Source: Phycisphaeraceae bacterium (GTDB lineage Bacteria; Planctomycetota; Phycisphaerae; Phycisphaerales; Phycisphaeraceae). From it: a DNA stretch of 12,159 nt. Below the pieces are notes generated by a model that was given only the letters and a program-made list of their open reading frames with translations, did not search any database and was not told the origin of the DNA. Shown here in pieces: positions 1-6,153 of this stretch. Every line of letters starts with the position of its first letter. The stretch's first letter is position 1. The stretch covers positions 1 through 12,159 of the forward strand of contig JAESSU010000135.1 in NCBI GenBank assembly GCA_016763955.1. Reading direction: 5' to 3'. Position numbers and translations under genes: made by a program.

Positions 1-1007
1 CCAATCTCACGAATCCGTTCAGTCACAGTCGCAAGCATAATGTTCATAATGCCAATGCCCCCCACCAGCAAACTCACGGAACTAATGGCCACCATCAACA
101 CGTTAAACATCCGTTGCGTGCGCTCTGCTTGAATCAGTAATTCCAATGGAACGATGATCGTCACATCGCCTTTATCCTGATGCGTCTGATTAAGAAGGTG
201 CTTGATTTGCTCAGCCACCACCGGCACAGCGTCCTGCTCTTTAATTTGAATATAGACTTCGGAGACTTGCACGCTGATCGCTTCAAAACTGCCATTGTCA
301 CGGCTGACACGGGTATCCCCAAAACGGGCGCTCGCTGCGGACATAGGGACATGCACATCAAAGTTTAAGTCTCGGCCTACTAACGCTGTTCCCGCGCCTG
401 CTGCAAGTCCAACAGGATGCAACACCCCCACCACGGTGAAAGGTTGGCCTTCAATTTGAACAATCTGACCTAACGGGTCAAGCAATGGGAAAAGCCTTCG
501 AGCGACCGCATCTCCAATAACCGCAACATTGTTAATTATCATCTCCTGATCTGCATCGGTGAGATAACGACCGCGTGCGACTCTGAGCTTGGTGACTTGT
601 GCAAGGTCACTGGTGGTGCCAAAGATTTCAGCAGCTACTTTGTATTTCCCAAAGATCACTTTGGCCCCTACCTGCTTAAGACTCACGACGCGATCGATCC
701 CGCTAATCGTTGATTCCAAACGACGGATGTCTTTACGCGTAATGCCATAAGCTTTAAGAACCTGCCCAGCAGAACTGCCACTAGAAGCATCGGAGGCAGG
801 CTTAACAGAACGAATAATCACATTACGGGCGCCCAGTTCTCGGATGTCCGAGAGTGCTTTTTGTTTGTTGCCTTCACCGATAGCCACCATCGTAATCACA
901 GCCGCAACGCCAAAAATAATCCCTAACGCTGTGAGCAGCGAGCGAGATTTGTGCAAGGACAAATTCACCAAACCAAGAATCAAAGTTTCAGTCAAAAACG
1001 ATATCAT
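1..1007 (-). CDS. ABC transporter permease, MacB/FtsX type (C-terminus beyond window)
   Basis: This is the permease of a MacB-like ABC transporter, which works in the inner membrane with a separate ATPase, typically for efflux or lipoprotein/peptide export. The open frame covers 335 codons from the ATG at 1007 to the left edge. The N-terminus has the usual pre-helix plus TM1 (residues about 21-43, LLTALGIIFGVAAVITMVAI, followed by GEG). A periplasmic domain follows with the MacB_PCD-like AVIGDAVARRLFP and PLGQ segments. TM2 then begins, ending in the hallmark GGIGIMNIMLATVTERIREIG read at the edge. An in-frame TGA lies five codons upstream of the ATG; only a weak GAG is available as SD. No ATPase domain is fused and no ATPase gene lies upstream, so the partner is probably beyond the left edge. 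The substrate cannot be told from sequence. Confidence 0.93.
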   Translation of the reverse strand, partial: MISFLTETLILGLVNLSLHKSRSLLTALGIIFGVAAVITMVAIGEGNKQKALSDIRELGARNVIIRSVKPASDASSGSSAGQVLKAYGITRKDIRRLESTISGIDRVVSLKQVGAKVIFGKYKVAAEIFGTTSDLAQVTKLRVARGRYLTDADQEMIINNVAVIGDAVARRLFPLLDPLGQIVQIEGQPFTVVGVLHPVGLAAGAGTALVGRDLNFDVHVPMSAASARFGDTRVSRDNGSFEAISVQVSEVYIQIKEQDAVPVVAEQIKHLLNQTHQDKGDVTIIVPLELLIQAERTQRMFNVLMVAISSVSLLVGGIGIMNIMLATVTERIREI

Positions 1008-1044
1008 TATTATCTCAAAGCATCAGCATTGCATCGCAATACAA

Positions 1045-1236
1045 CTAGTTACACCCGCACATGCCATTATCTTCGCGGACTTCCGCGATATCATCCAAGG
1101 GTATCAAAATCCCTTCGACGATGTAGCCTTGACCTTCAACCACTTCTTCAACTTTGAAGAAACAACGATCCGTATGGCGACGAATTGCCAGCTTTGGATC
1201 ATCATCTTCATCAGAATTTTGATATCCTTGGGTCAT
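1045..1236 (-). CDS. Possible small acidic protein, 63 aa, unknown function
   Basis: The open frame ends 37 nt before the permease start, so the two could be co-transcribed. From the ATG at 1236 it gives 63 residues: an acidic patch (SDEDDDP, about residues 7-13), then a strand-rich stretch (CFFKVEEVVEGQGYIVEGI) and a cysteine-containing tail (GMCGCN). The frame stays open further upstream to a TAA at 1375-1377, but that part overlaps the plus-strand 94-aa gene and reads like a shadow. GTG at 1239 is an alternative start, and no clear SD is present. The codons look like those of neighbouring genes. I do not recognise a family. It could still be a chance frame. Confidence 0.45.
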   Translation of the reverse strand: MTQGYQNSDEDDDPKLAIRRHTDRCFFKVEEVVEGQGYIVEGILIPLDDIAEVREDNGMCGCN

Positions 1237-1263
1237 CACCCAATATTGTAAGATGGATTGATC

Positions 1264-1548
1264 ATGGCGACCATTCACATAGGCGAAGAATCCGAAGGTG
1301 CGAACTGTTGGCAGTATCAAGTGCAGGTCCAGACCCGCCGGAAATGTCATCAATTCGTCATCACGCTCAACTGGTTAGACTATGACCACTGGTCCCATGG
1401 GCGAGAGGCCCCTTGCGTGGTCGTCAAGGCAATCATGCGATTTGTACTTGACCAGCAACCCCCGGAAGAAATTTCTCCAAAATTTGATTGCGCCGCAGTT
1501 CGTCGTTGCTATCCAGAATTGGATTCCGTGTTGCCTACAATGTTTTAG
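1264..1548 (+). CDS. Uncharacterised small protein, 94 aa
   Basis: I recognise the style of this protein as a widespread uncharacterised bacterial family of 80-100 residues, but no function is known to me. The N-terminal half (residues 1-37) is strand-forming and ends in FVITLNWLDYDHWSHG; the Tyr-Asp-x-Trp-Ser-x-Gly segment resembles the family's central motif. The C-terminal half is helical, with VVVKAIMRFVLDQQPPEEI (residues 52-70) and then FDCAAVRRCYPELD (74-87), typical of the family ending. ATG at 1264 is chosen over the upstream TTG at 1258 because a weak TGGA lies six bases before it. It starts 27 nt from the divergent small minus-strand gene and ends 67 nt before the SGNH hydrolase, with which it could be co-transcribed. 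Confidence 0.7.
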   Translation: MATIHIGEESEGANCWQYQVQVQTRRKCHQFVITLNWLDYDHWSHGREAPCVVVKAIMRFVLDQQPPEEISPKFDCAAVRRCYPELDSVLPTMF

Positions 1549-1581
1549 CAAAGTACTCTCCCAACACTTTACGCTTGCTCC

Positions 1582-1590
1582 AATCATTAT
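1582..1590 (+). promoter_or_regulatory. Copy of the shared AATCATTAT motif
   Basis: AATCATTAT lies 25 nt before the SGNH hydrolase start. The same nine bases occur at 8505-8513 and 9671-9679, upstream of both phosphoesterase genes. Here it is not flanked by a complete palindrome, so a protein-binding role is only inferred. Confidence 0.25.
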
Positions 1591-1615
1591 TATTTCCAAC
1601 TCTGGGAGTTTTTCG

Positions 1616-2761
1616 ATGCCACTAAATTTACAATTGCCTGCTTCACTTAACACCTACTTTCGACCTCGTTACGGCCTAGGCAAAGTCGGCCATAAACTTG
1701 CACAAGGCCAAGACGTGACCACAGTCTTCTTCGGAGGGTCAATCACCCAAGGTGCTAGCGCATCTGATAGCAACAAAAACAGCTACCGAGCACGCACCAC
1801 GCAATGGCTCAAAGAGCAATACCCTCAGTCAAACATCACCAGCATCAATGCAGGCATCGGAGGCACGGGCAGTGACTTAGGCGTCTTCCGTTGCAAAACG
1901 GATGTCATGAACCATCAACCGGACTTGGTCTTCATCGAGTTTGCAGTCAATGACGGGGGACTGGAAGACAAACAATCCATAGAAACATTTGAGGGGATAC
2001 TCCGACAACTCCTGCAAGGCCCAGATACGCCGGACGTCTGTATTATCTATACCCTTCGAGAATCAGATGTAGACACATGGCATGCTGGCAAACTTTCCCC
2101 ACGGGCTCAAACGCAAGAGCAACTTGCCTCGCATTACAACCTACCTTCAGTGAGTCTGGCCAAGGGGATTGCCGATGCGATTCACACCAAACAAGCCACG
2201 TTTCAATTGCTAATGAATGACCACGTACACCCACTAGATGCTGGACATGAACTTTATGCAAAGGTCCTCACGGGTGCACTTGAAAGTATGTTCACGCAAA
2301 CACAGCCAACTCTTACTGACTTGCCCACGCCACTAAGTAGTGATCATTACGCACTGGCTACCATGCAACAACTGCCGCATACCGCCCAAGGTTGGACATG
2401 GATCGATTTGGAAAACAAAGGCGGTTGGGAATGCTTCGACGGCCTATTAACAAGCAACACCCCCAGAATCCCCGGAACCCCCGCAGCCACACTCGCCCTG
2501 CCGTTTCATGGCAAGCTTGTCGGACTCCATTATCAGTTAGGCCCTGAAACCGGGAATCTCCACTATCAGATTGATGATGGCCCCCAGCAGTTACTTGAAC
2601 CTTTTGACTCACATGCTGTCAAATGCATCCGTCCGCAATATCGCATTCTTGATGACCAACTTGAGCATGGCGAACACACGCTGCATCTGCGCATCGCAGA
2701 ATCAAAAGACGAACGTTCAAAAGGGACTTGGACAAGACTCGCGCACCTGCTGATCGGATGA
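1616..2761 (+). CDS. SGNH/GDSL-family hydrolase with C-terminal beta-rich domain
   Basis: A predicted esterase or acylhydrolase of 381 residues that probably removes acyl groups such as acetate from a carbohydrate or similar substrate. SGNH blocks are visible: block I FFGGSIT with nucleophile Ser42; block II NAGIGGTG around residues 78-85; block III EFAVND with Asn112; and block V NDHVHP with Asp202 and His205 as the rest of the triad. Residues about 255-381 form a second, strand-rich domain with many Trp, Tyr and Gly residues (WTWIDLENKGGWECFDG), plausibly carbohydrate-binding. No signal peptide is seen, so it should act in the cytoplasm. The frame is open upstream to 1382, but ATG 1616 is chosen because GGGAG at 1604-1608 sits seven bases before it and the upstream part overlaps the 94-aa gene. 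The exact substrate is unknown. Confidence 0.88.
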   Translation: MPLNLQLPASLNTYFRPRYGLGKVGHKLAQGQDVTTVFFGGSITQGASASDSNKNSYRARTTQWLKEQYPQSNITSINAGIGGTGSDLGVFRCKTDVMNHQPDLVFIEFAVNDGGLEDKQSIETFEGILRQLLQGPDTPDVCIIYTLRESDVDTWHAGKLSPRAQTQEQLASHYNLPSVSLAKGIADAIHTKQATFQLLMNDHVHPLDAGHELYAKVLTGALESMFTQTQPTLTDLPTPLSSDHYALATMQQLPHTAQGWTWIDLENKGGWECFDGLLTSNTPRIPGTPAATLALPFHGKLVGLHYQLGPETGNLHYQIDDGPQQLLEPFDSHAVKCIRPQYRILDDQLEHGEHTLHLRIAESKDERSKGTWTRLAHLLIG

Positions 2762-2794
2762 TAAGCCGCTACCTATGAAACTCACATTCTTGTG

Positions 2795-3526
2795 TTACAT
2801 GTTTTCATCAGATAAAAAGATCATCAAGATGCACCAAAAGCAAAGCACCATATTTTGCACGGGAAGTTGCAACCCCAAAGGCAAGCAATAAATCCCCGTC
2901 ACTGCTACCAACCAGATCATCCAGTTCGTGATCAACATGGCCATCAAGTTATCCGTCCACCAACGGCTTTGTTTGAGTAACACAAAGGTTCGACCGAAAT
3001 TAAAACCCATCTGTCGCCAAGCCATGACGATGGCGCAATTTGTCAGCCCCCATAACGGGACATAGATAAATGAATCGAATCCGACTTTGTATAAAACCGT
3101 CAGAATATCCTTGCCCGAGCCAAACATCATGGCCTGAAAGCGATACAACAGATCGATCTCCATGCCCTTGAGTAACCAGAGAATCAAAAAAAACCAGACA
3201 TGGCTCGTCGGCATCAAGTGACGATACTTCGGACGGGATTTCTGAACCAAAAAAGGAATCAACCCGCCAAACAAGGCTGTAGACACTGCTGAAAAATAAA
3301 ACCCGTAAGTCTGCTTCATCAAAGCAACTTGATCAAAAACACCCGCCACGGATTCCGACAGATAGTACGAACCTACCACTGTAATCACAAAAATCTGGAG
3401 GATAACCCCAGGGATCATATTCCGATGCAACACCTCACGGGTCCGCGTAGCCATTCGGCTTCGCCACGGTTGCTCTGCAACATTCAACTCACTGGCATCT
3501 TGTGCAACTTGATTCATGGGCGACAT
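2795..3526 (-). CDS. Six-helix membrane protein, Mpv17/PMP22-like
   Basis: An integral membrane protein of 243 residues. Hydrophobic segments lie at about residues 38-56, 73-94, 109-128, 150-169, 193-215 and 222-239. The last part, NWMIWLVAVTGIYCLPLGLQ followed by LPVQNMV and FWCILMIFLS, resembles the C-terminal signature of the Mpv17/PMP22 family (Trp, then Pro-rich loop, Asn-x-V, Trp, Leu-Ser). The N-terminal 35 residues are polar and probably cytoplasmic. ATG 3526 is used; ATG 3517 is an alternative, and neither has a clear SD. It lies 60 nt downstream of the MetF-like gene on the same strand, so it may share its transcript. Family assignment is moderate and function is unknown. Confidence 0.72.
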   Translation of the reverse strand: MSPMNQVAQDASELNVAEQPWRSRMATRTREVLHRNMIPGVILQIFVITVVGSYYLSESVAGVFDQVALMKQTYGFYFSAVSTALFGGLIPFLVQKSRPKYRHLMPTSHVWFFLILWLLKGMEIDLLYRFQAMMFGSGKDILTVLYKVGFDSFIYVPLWGLTNCAIVMAWRQMGFNFGRTFVLLKQSRWWTDNLMAMLITNWMIWLVAVTGIYCLPLGLQLPVQNMVLCFWCILMIFLSDENM

Positions 3527-3586
3527 TGTAACTAGCCAAAAAAATGATGCGTCATCTTGCCAATCAAACTAAATCTATTTTTATGC

Positions 3587-4486
3587 TCAATTGTGAATCA
3601 CATCAATTAGCTGCTGATAATCCCGCCCGCCTAGTAACATCAAACAAACACCGCGAACACTAGGCAACTGACGCACTTGGCCAATGAGTCTCTTAGCCAT
3701 CGCCATGCCGCAAGCTGACATGTCAGACGCACCAAGCAATTGCTTCTGAACTTCCATTGGCAAACACACACCCGGCAATCGCTTTGCCAACGCAAGCCCC
3801 TGCTCACTAACCACCACGGCAATGCCCGCGATCACCGCTGTCTTTTGATCAAGCCCAGCAACACGAATCGCATCACAAAAAGTTTTGAATCCCGACAGAT
3901 CAAAAATCATCTGCGTGAGTACAAAGTCCGCCCCCGCGTTGACCTTCTGACCTAAGCGCCTCACCGCATGATCCACTGGCTGTAAAAAGGGATCGATCAC
4001 CCCGCCAAAATAAACTCGATCACATAAAGCATCGCTGTGACCTGCAACACGCAACATCTCAAGACCATCAATGGCCCCCTGCTTATTGGCTATCGGATCA
4101 CCGGATAAACAAACCGCACTTCGAATCCCACCGCGAGAAATATCACGCAACTTTTTAGGCAAAATCCCCTCATCACATTCCTGCCCACAAAGCACAGCCA
4201 CCGACTCAATATTTCTGTCTCTTAATATTCCTGCTGCAACCGATGATGACAAAACAGACCTGCCTTTAATCTGACCTGTGACAACCATTGCATCAAAATA
4301 AGGTTTTAACAAATCCGCATCACGAACAAATACATCACGTTTTTCAGGCACAGGCGAATGAATTTCACACAACGAAATAAAATCTCCAGCACTTATCATT
4401 TGCTCGAGTGAACGGGGTAAAACCACCGGCTGATTTTCACAGTCACCCAAGTCCAACGCTTGATTGTCCGTCTGCTTAACCGTCAC
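3587..4486 (-). CDS. Methylenetetrahydrofolate reductase (MetF) family protein
   Basis: A 299-residue flavoprotein-type TIM-barrel homologue of MetF, which reduces 5,10-methylene-THF to 5-methyl-THF for methionine synthesis and C1 metabolism. Family landmarks: SLCEIHSP with Glu41 in the place of the catalytic Glu at the end of strand 1; RDAD (55-58); LSGDP (127-131, usually LTGDP); and GADFVLTQMIFD (185-196), the conserved GA-F-TQ-FD signature. The length matches single-domain bacterial MetF. Similarity is otherwise low, and several Cys-containing loops are unusual, so it may be a divergent subfamily rather than the housekeeping enzyme. The start is GTG at 4486, decided by AGGTGA at 4493-4498 (minus strand) six bases upstream. 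No methionine-synthase gene is near. Confidence 0.8.
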   Translation of the reverse strand: MTVKQTDNQALDLGDCENQPVVLPRSLEQMISAGDFISLCEIHSPVPEKRDVFVRDADLLKPYFDAMVVTGQIKGRSVLSSSVAAGILRDRNIESVAVLCGQECDEGILPKKLRDISRGGIRSAVCLSGDPIANKQGAIDGLEMLRVAGHSDALCDRVYFGGVIDPFLQPVDHAVRRLGQKVNAGADFVLTQMIFDLSGFKTFCDAIRVAGLDQKTAVIAGIAVVVSEQGLALAKRLPGVCLPMEVQKQLLGASDMSACGMAMAKRLIGQVRQLPSVRGVCLMLLGGRDYQQLIDVIHN

Positions 4487-4604
4487 TTTACATCACCTGT
4501 TTATGACTAGTAGCGTTCATTGCAAGTTCCAACACCAAAACGATTGTTGGGTATCTGTTAAACTTTTGCAACTAAAGCAAATGTCCTCAGCGCAAGAAAA
4601 AAAA

Positions 4605-4619
4605 CTTTGAGATTCAAAG
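4605..4619. promoter_or_regulatory. Palindrome overlapping the cyclase promoter -35
   Basis: CTTTGA-GAT-TCAAAG is a perfect 6-3-6 inverted repeat. It covers the -35 element of the predicted cyclase promoter (4607-4612), a position suited to a repressor. The regulator is unknown. Confidence 0.4.
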
Positions 4620-4634
4620 GACCTCAGCTATAAC
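4607..4634 (+). promoter_or_regulatory. Predicted sigma-70-type promoter of the cyclase gene
   Basis: TTGAGA (4607-4612), a 16-nt spacer and TATAAC (4629-4634) match the sigma-70 consensus at five of six bases each. It sits 37 nt before the ATG at 4672, within the 185-nt divergent region shared with the MetF-like gene. A direct repeat of CCTCAGC (4585-4591 and 4622-4628) flanks it. Confidence 0.5.
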
Positions 4635-4671
4635 CCAAACTTGCAAAGGGTCCATTAAATAACCGGAAGCT

Positions 4672-5325
4672 ATGAACATGACACGACTCATCGACCTATC
4701 GCACCCATTAGAACACGAACAGCTTAACTTCCCATCTGATCCTAAGCTCAGTATTTTGACGCATGACACCGTCGATGCCATCGGCTACAACATCTCAAAA
4801 ATCAGCATGTCCTCACATCAAGGAACCCATCTCGATGCGCCGTTTCATTTTTACAACGATGGTAAAACCATTGACCAAATGACACTCGACCAATTTTATG
4901 GCCCCGCAAAATTAGTGGATTTAGCACCTGGATCATATCTGCCAGCCAAGACTCCGCTAACAGTCGAGATGTTCAAAGCTTATGCGCAAGCCTTTAAACC
5001 TAATAGCAAAGTGATCTACCGCACCGGCTGGGATCGAGCCTTTAACACGCCGGAGTTTTTCACCGATTTCCCAACGCTAACCTTAGAAGCGGCTCACTGG
5101 ATTGCTGACCGAAAAATCGGCTTACTCGGTATGGACACCCCCACCCCAAGTACCCAATGGCTCGACTGCCATCACATTCTGCTTGAAAAAAATGTCCAGA
5201 TCGTCATCGTCGAAGGACTAACCCATCTGGATCAGCTCCCAGAACAATTCACATTCATCGGCTTCCCAATGAATCTCAAAGGACGTGACGGCTCACCGAT
5301 CCGCGCGGTTGCGGTCGTTCAATAA
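4672..5325 (+). CDS. Cyclase family / kynurenine-formamidase-like metal hydrolase
   Basis: A 217-residue member of the cyclase family (Pfam Cyclase, which includes KynB formamidases and polyketide-type cyclases), typically metal-dependent amide or ester hydrolases in the cytoplasm. The defining HxGTHxDxPxH metal-binding motif is complete at residues 49-59 (HQGTHLDAPFH). The N-terminal IDLSHPL (7-13), the GMDTPTPS segment (153-160), His168 and VEGLTHLD (180-187) also match the family. ATG 4672 has GGAAG starting nine bases upstream; ATG 4678 is a possible alternative. No kynurenine-pathway genes are nearby, so the substrate remains open. It converges with the ComA-like gene, with only 24 nt between stop codons. 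Confidence 0.88.
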   Translation: MNMTRLIDLSHPLEHEQLNFPSDPKLSILTHDTVDAIGYNISKISMSSHQGTHLDAPFHFYNDGKTIDQMTLDQFYGPAKLVDLAPGSYLPAKTPLTVEMFKAYAQAFKPNSKVIYRTGWDRAFNTPEFFTDFPTLTLEAAHWIADRKIGLLGMDTPTPSTQWLDCHHILLEKNVQIVIVEGLTHLDQLPEQFTFIGFPMNLKGRDGSPIRAVAVVQ

Positions 5326-5349
5326 ATGCAATGTTGATGGTCAGTTTAA

Positions 5350-6153
5350 TCAATCTTCTTCTTCGCTGCCCCCAGCATTAACGCCTAGCTCGCATCGGAA
5401 TGCTTCCAAGGACAAAACGTCCGCAGCATCGATGTTGCCCAAGTTCACGTCTGTTCCAAAACGCGAAATCAAATCACGCCTCATCCGATGAATATCACAA
5501 GCATGCACGCCATCAATCCACGGGCCAGGCAATTCGAACATAATCTTATCGAGCCCCACCGCTTTGACAGTCGCTTCAACTTCCGCAGCCAATGCAGCGT
5601 CATCACTCACTAATTCAGCAGCTTCAAGTAAAATAATCGAAGCGCCCGCATCCACACATCCCATCGCATCATCAACCAATGATGCATCACGGGACAAGCC
5701 TTCTTTCTTGCCCACTTCGCCTAGCACCTCAAAGCCAAAGTCTTTGATCGCGCTGCGGATCATCTTCTGTTTCCATTGAGGTGTCACAGATGCGAGATTG
5801 TCCGACACTTCACACCAACGATATCCAGCTTCGGCTACCGCGGGAAGGTAAGCGTCCTGTACTTGTTTGACATGGGCATATTCAAGGAACTGACCGCCGG
5901 GGAAAGGCTCAACGCCGTGTTCTTGATAAAGCTTGATTTTACGGGTCAAAATATCACGCGGTAACAAACGACCTACGCCCACTGCAATCTTAGCGAGGTC
6001 AATAAAGTTTGCGCCATTGACTAACACGTCTGTTTGGGCGTGATGTCCCATGCCCCAATCGATCATCATCCCACGCCCGCGAAGTCGGGGTTTGCTACGA
6101 TTAGGCAACTGGACGATCTCTTCAAAAAAGTGTGTTGACTGATGATCTGCCAT
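5350..6153 (-). CDS. ComA-like phosphosulfolactate synthase homologue
   Basis: A 267-residue TIM-barrel protein of the ComA family. ComA adds sulfite to phosphoenolpyruvate to make 3-phosphosulfolactate, the first step of coenzyme M synthesis in methanogens, and the family also occurs in bacteria (Bacillus YitD). Visible landmarks: KPRLRGRGMMIDWGMG (21-36), NFIDLAKIAVGVGRLL (49-64) with Lys55, PGGQFLE (85-91), CEVSDN (114-119) and GEVGKKEG (145-152). The segment LEAAE (176-180) replaces the EaRE/ESRE I remember from the family, so an Arg appears lost and specificity may differ. The tail is acidic. Its ATG overlaps the DUF3604 stop codon by one base (TAATG), with GGGAG ahead, implying translational coupling. 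ComB, ComC and a sulfite source are not visible. Confidence 0.82.
   Translation of the reverse strand: MADHQSTHFFEEIVQLPNRSKPRLRGRGMMIDWGMGHHAQTDVLVNGANFIDLAKIAVGVGRLLPRDILTRKIKLYQEHGVEPFPGGQFLEYAHVKQVQDAYLPAVAEAGYRWCEVSDNLASVTPQWKQKMIRSAIKDFGFEVLGEVGKKEGLSRDASLVDDAMGCVDAGASIILLEAAELVSDDAALAAEVEATVKAVGLDKIMFELPGPWIDGVHACDIHRMRRDLISRFGTDVNLGNIDAADVLSLEAFRCELGVNAGGSEEED

Noticed and set aside
998..1016. Fur-like sequence at the permease start (GAGATAATAATGATATCG on minus)
   Set aside because: It overlaps the start codon and does not keep the palindromic 7-1-7 pattern.
844..1251. Plus-strand open frame of 135 codons
   Set aside because: It lies mostly antisense to the well-supported MacB-like permease and its product has no protein-like pattern.
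1382..1615. N-terminal extension of the SGNH hydrolase by 78 residues
   Set aside because: The extension overlaps the 94-aa gene, has no family similarity, and ATG 1616 has a good SD.
1375..1653. Minus-strand 92-codon frame directly before the 63-aa gene, separated by one in-frame TAA; possible broken longer gene
   Set aside because: It is antisense to the convincing 94-aa gene and the SGNH start; its translation looks like a shadow, so the TAA is not a meaningful interruption.
2774..2808. Possible bidirectional terminator between the convergent SGNH and membrane-protein genes
   Set aside because: The ATGAAAC/GTTTTCAT and CACA/TGTG arms pair imperfectly and overlap coding sequence, with no clear U-tract.
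5330..5360. Hairpin TTGAT/ATCAA between the convergent cyclase and ComA-like genes
   Set aside because: A five-base stem with a ten-base loop is too weak to call a terminator.
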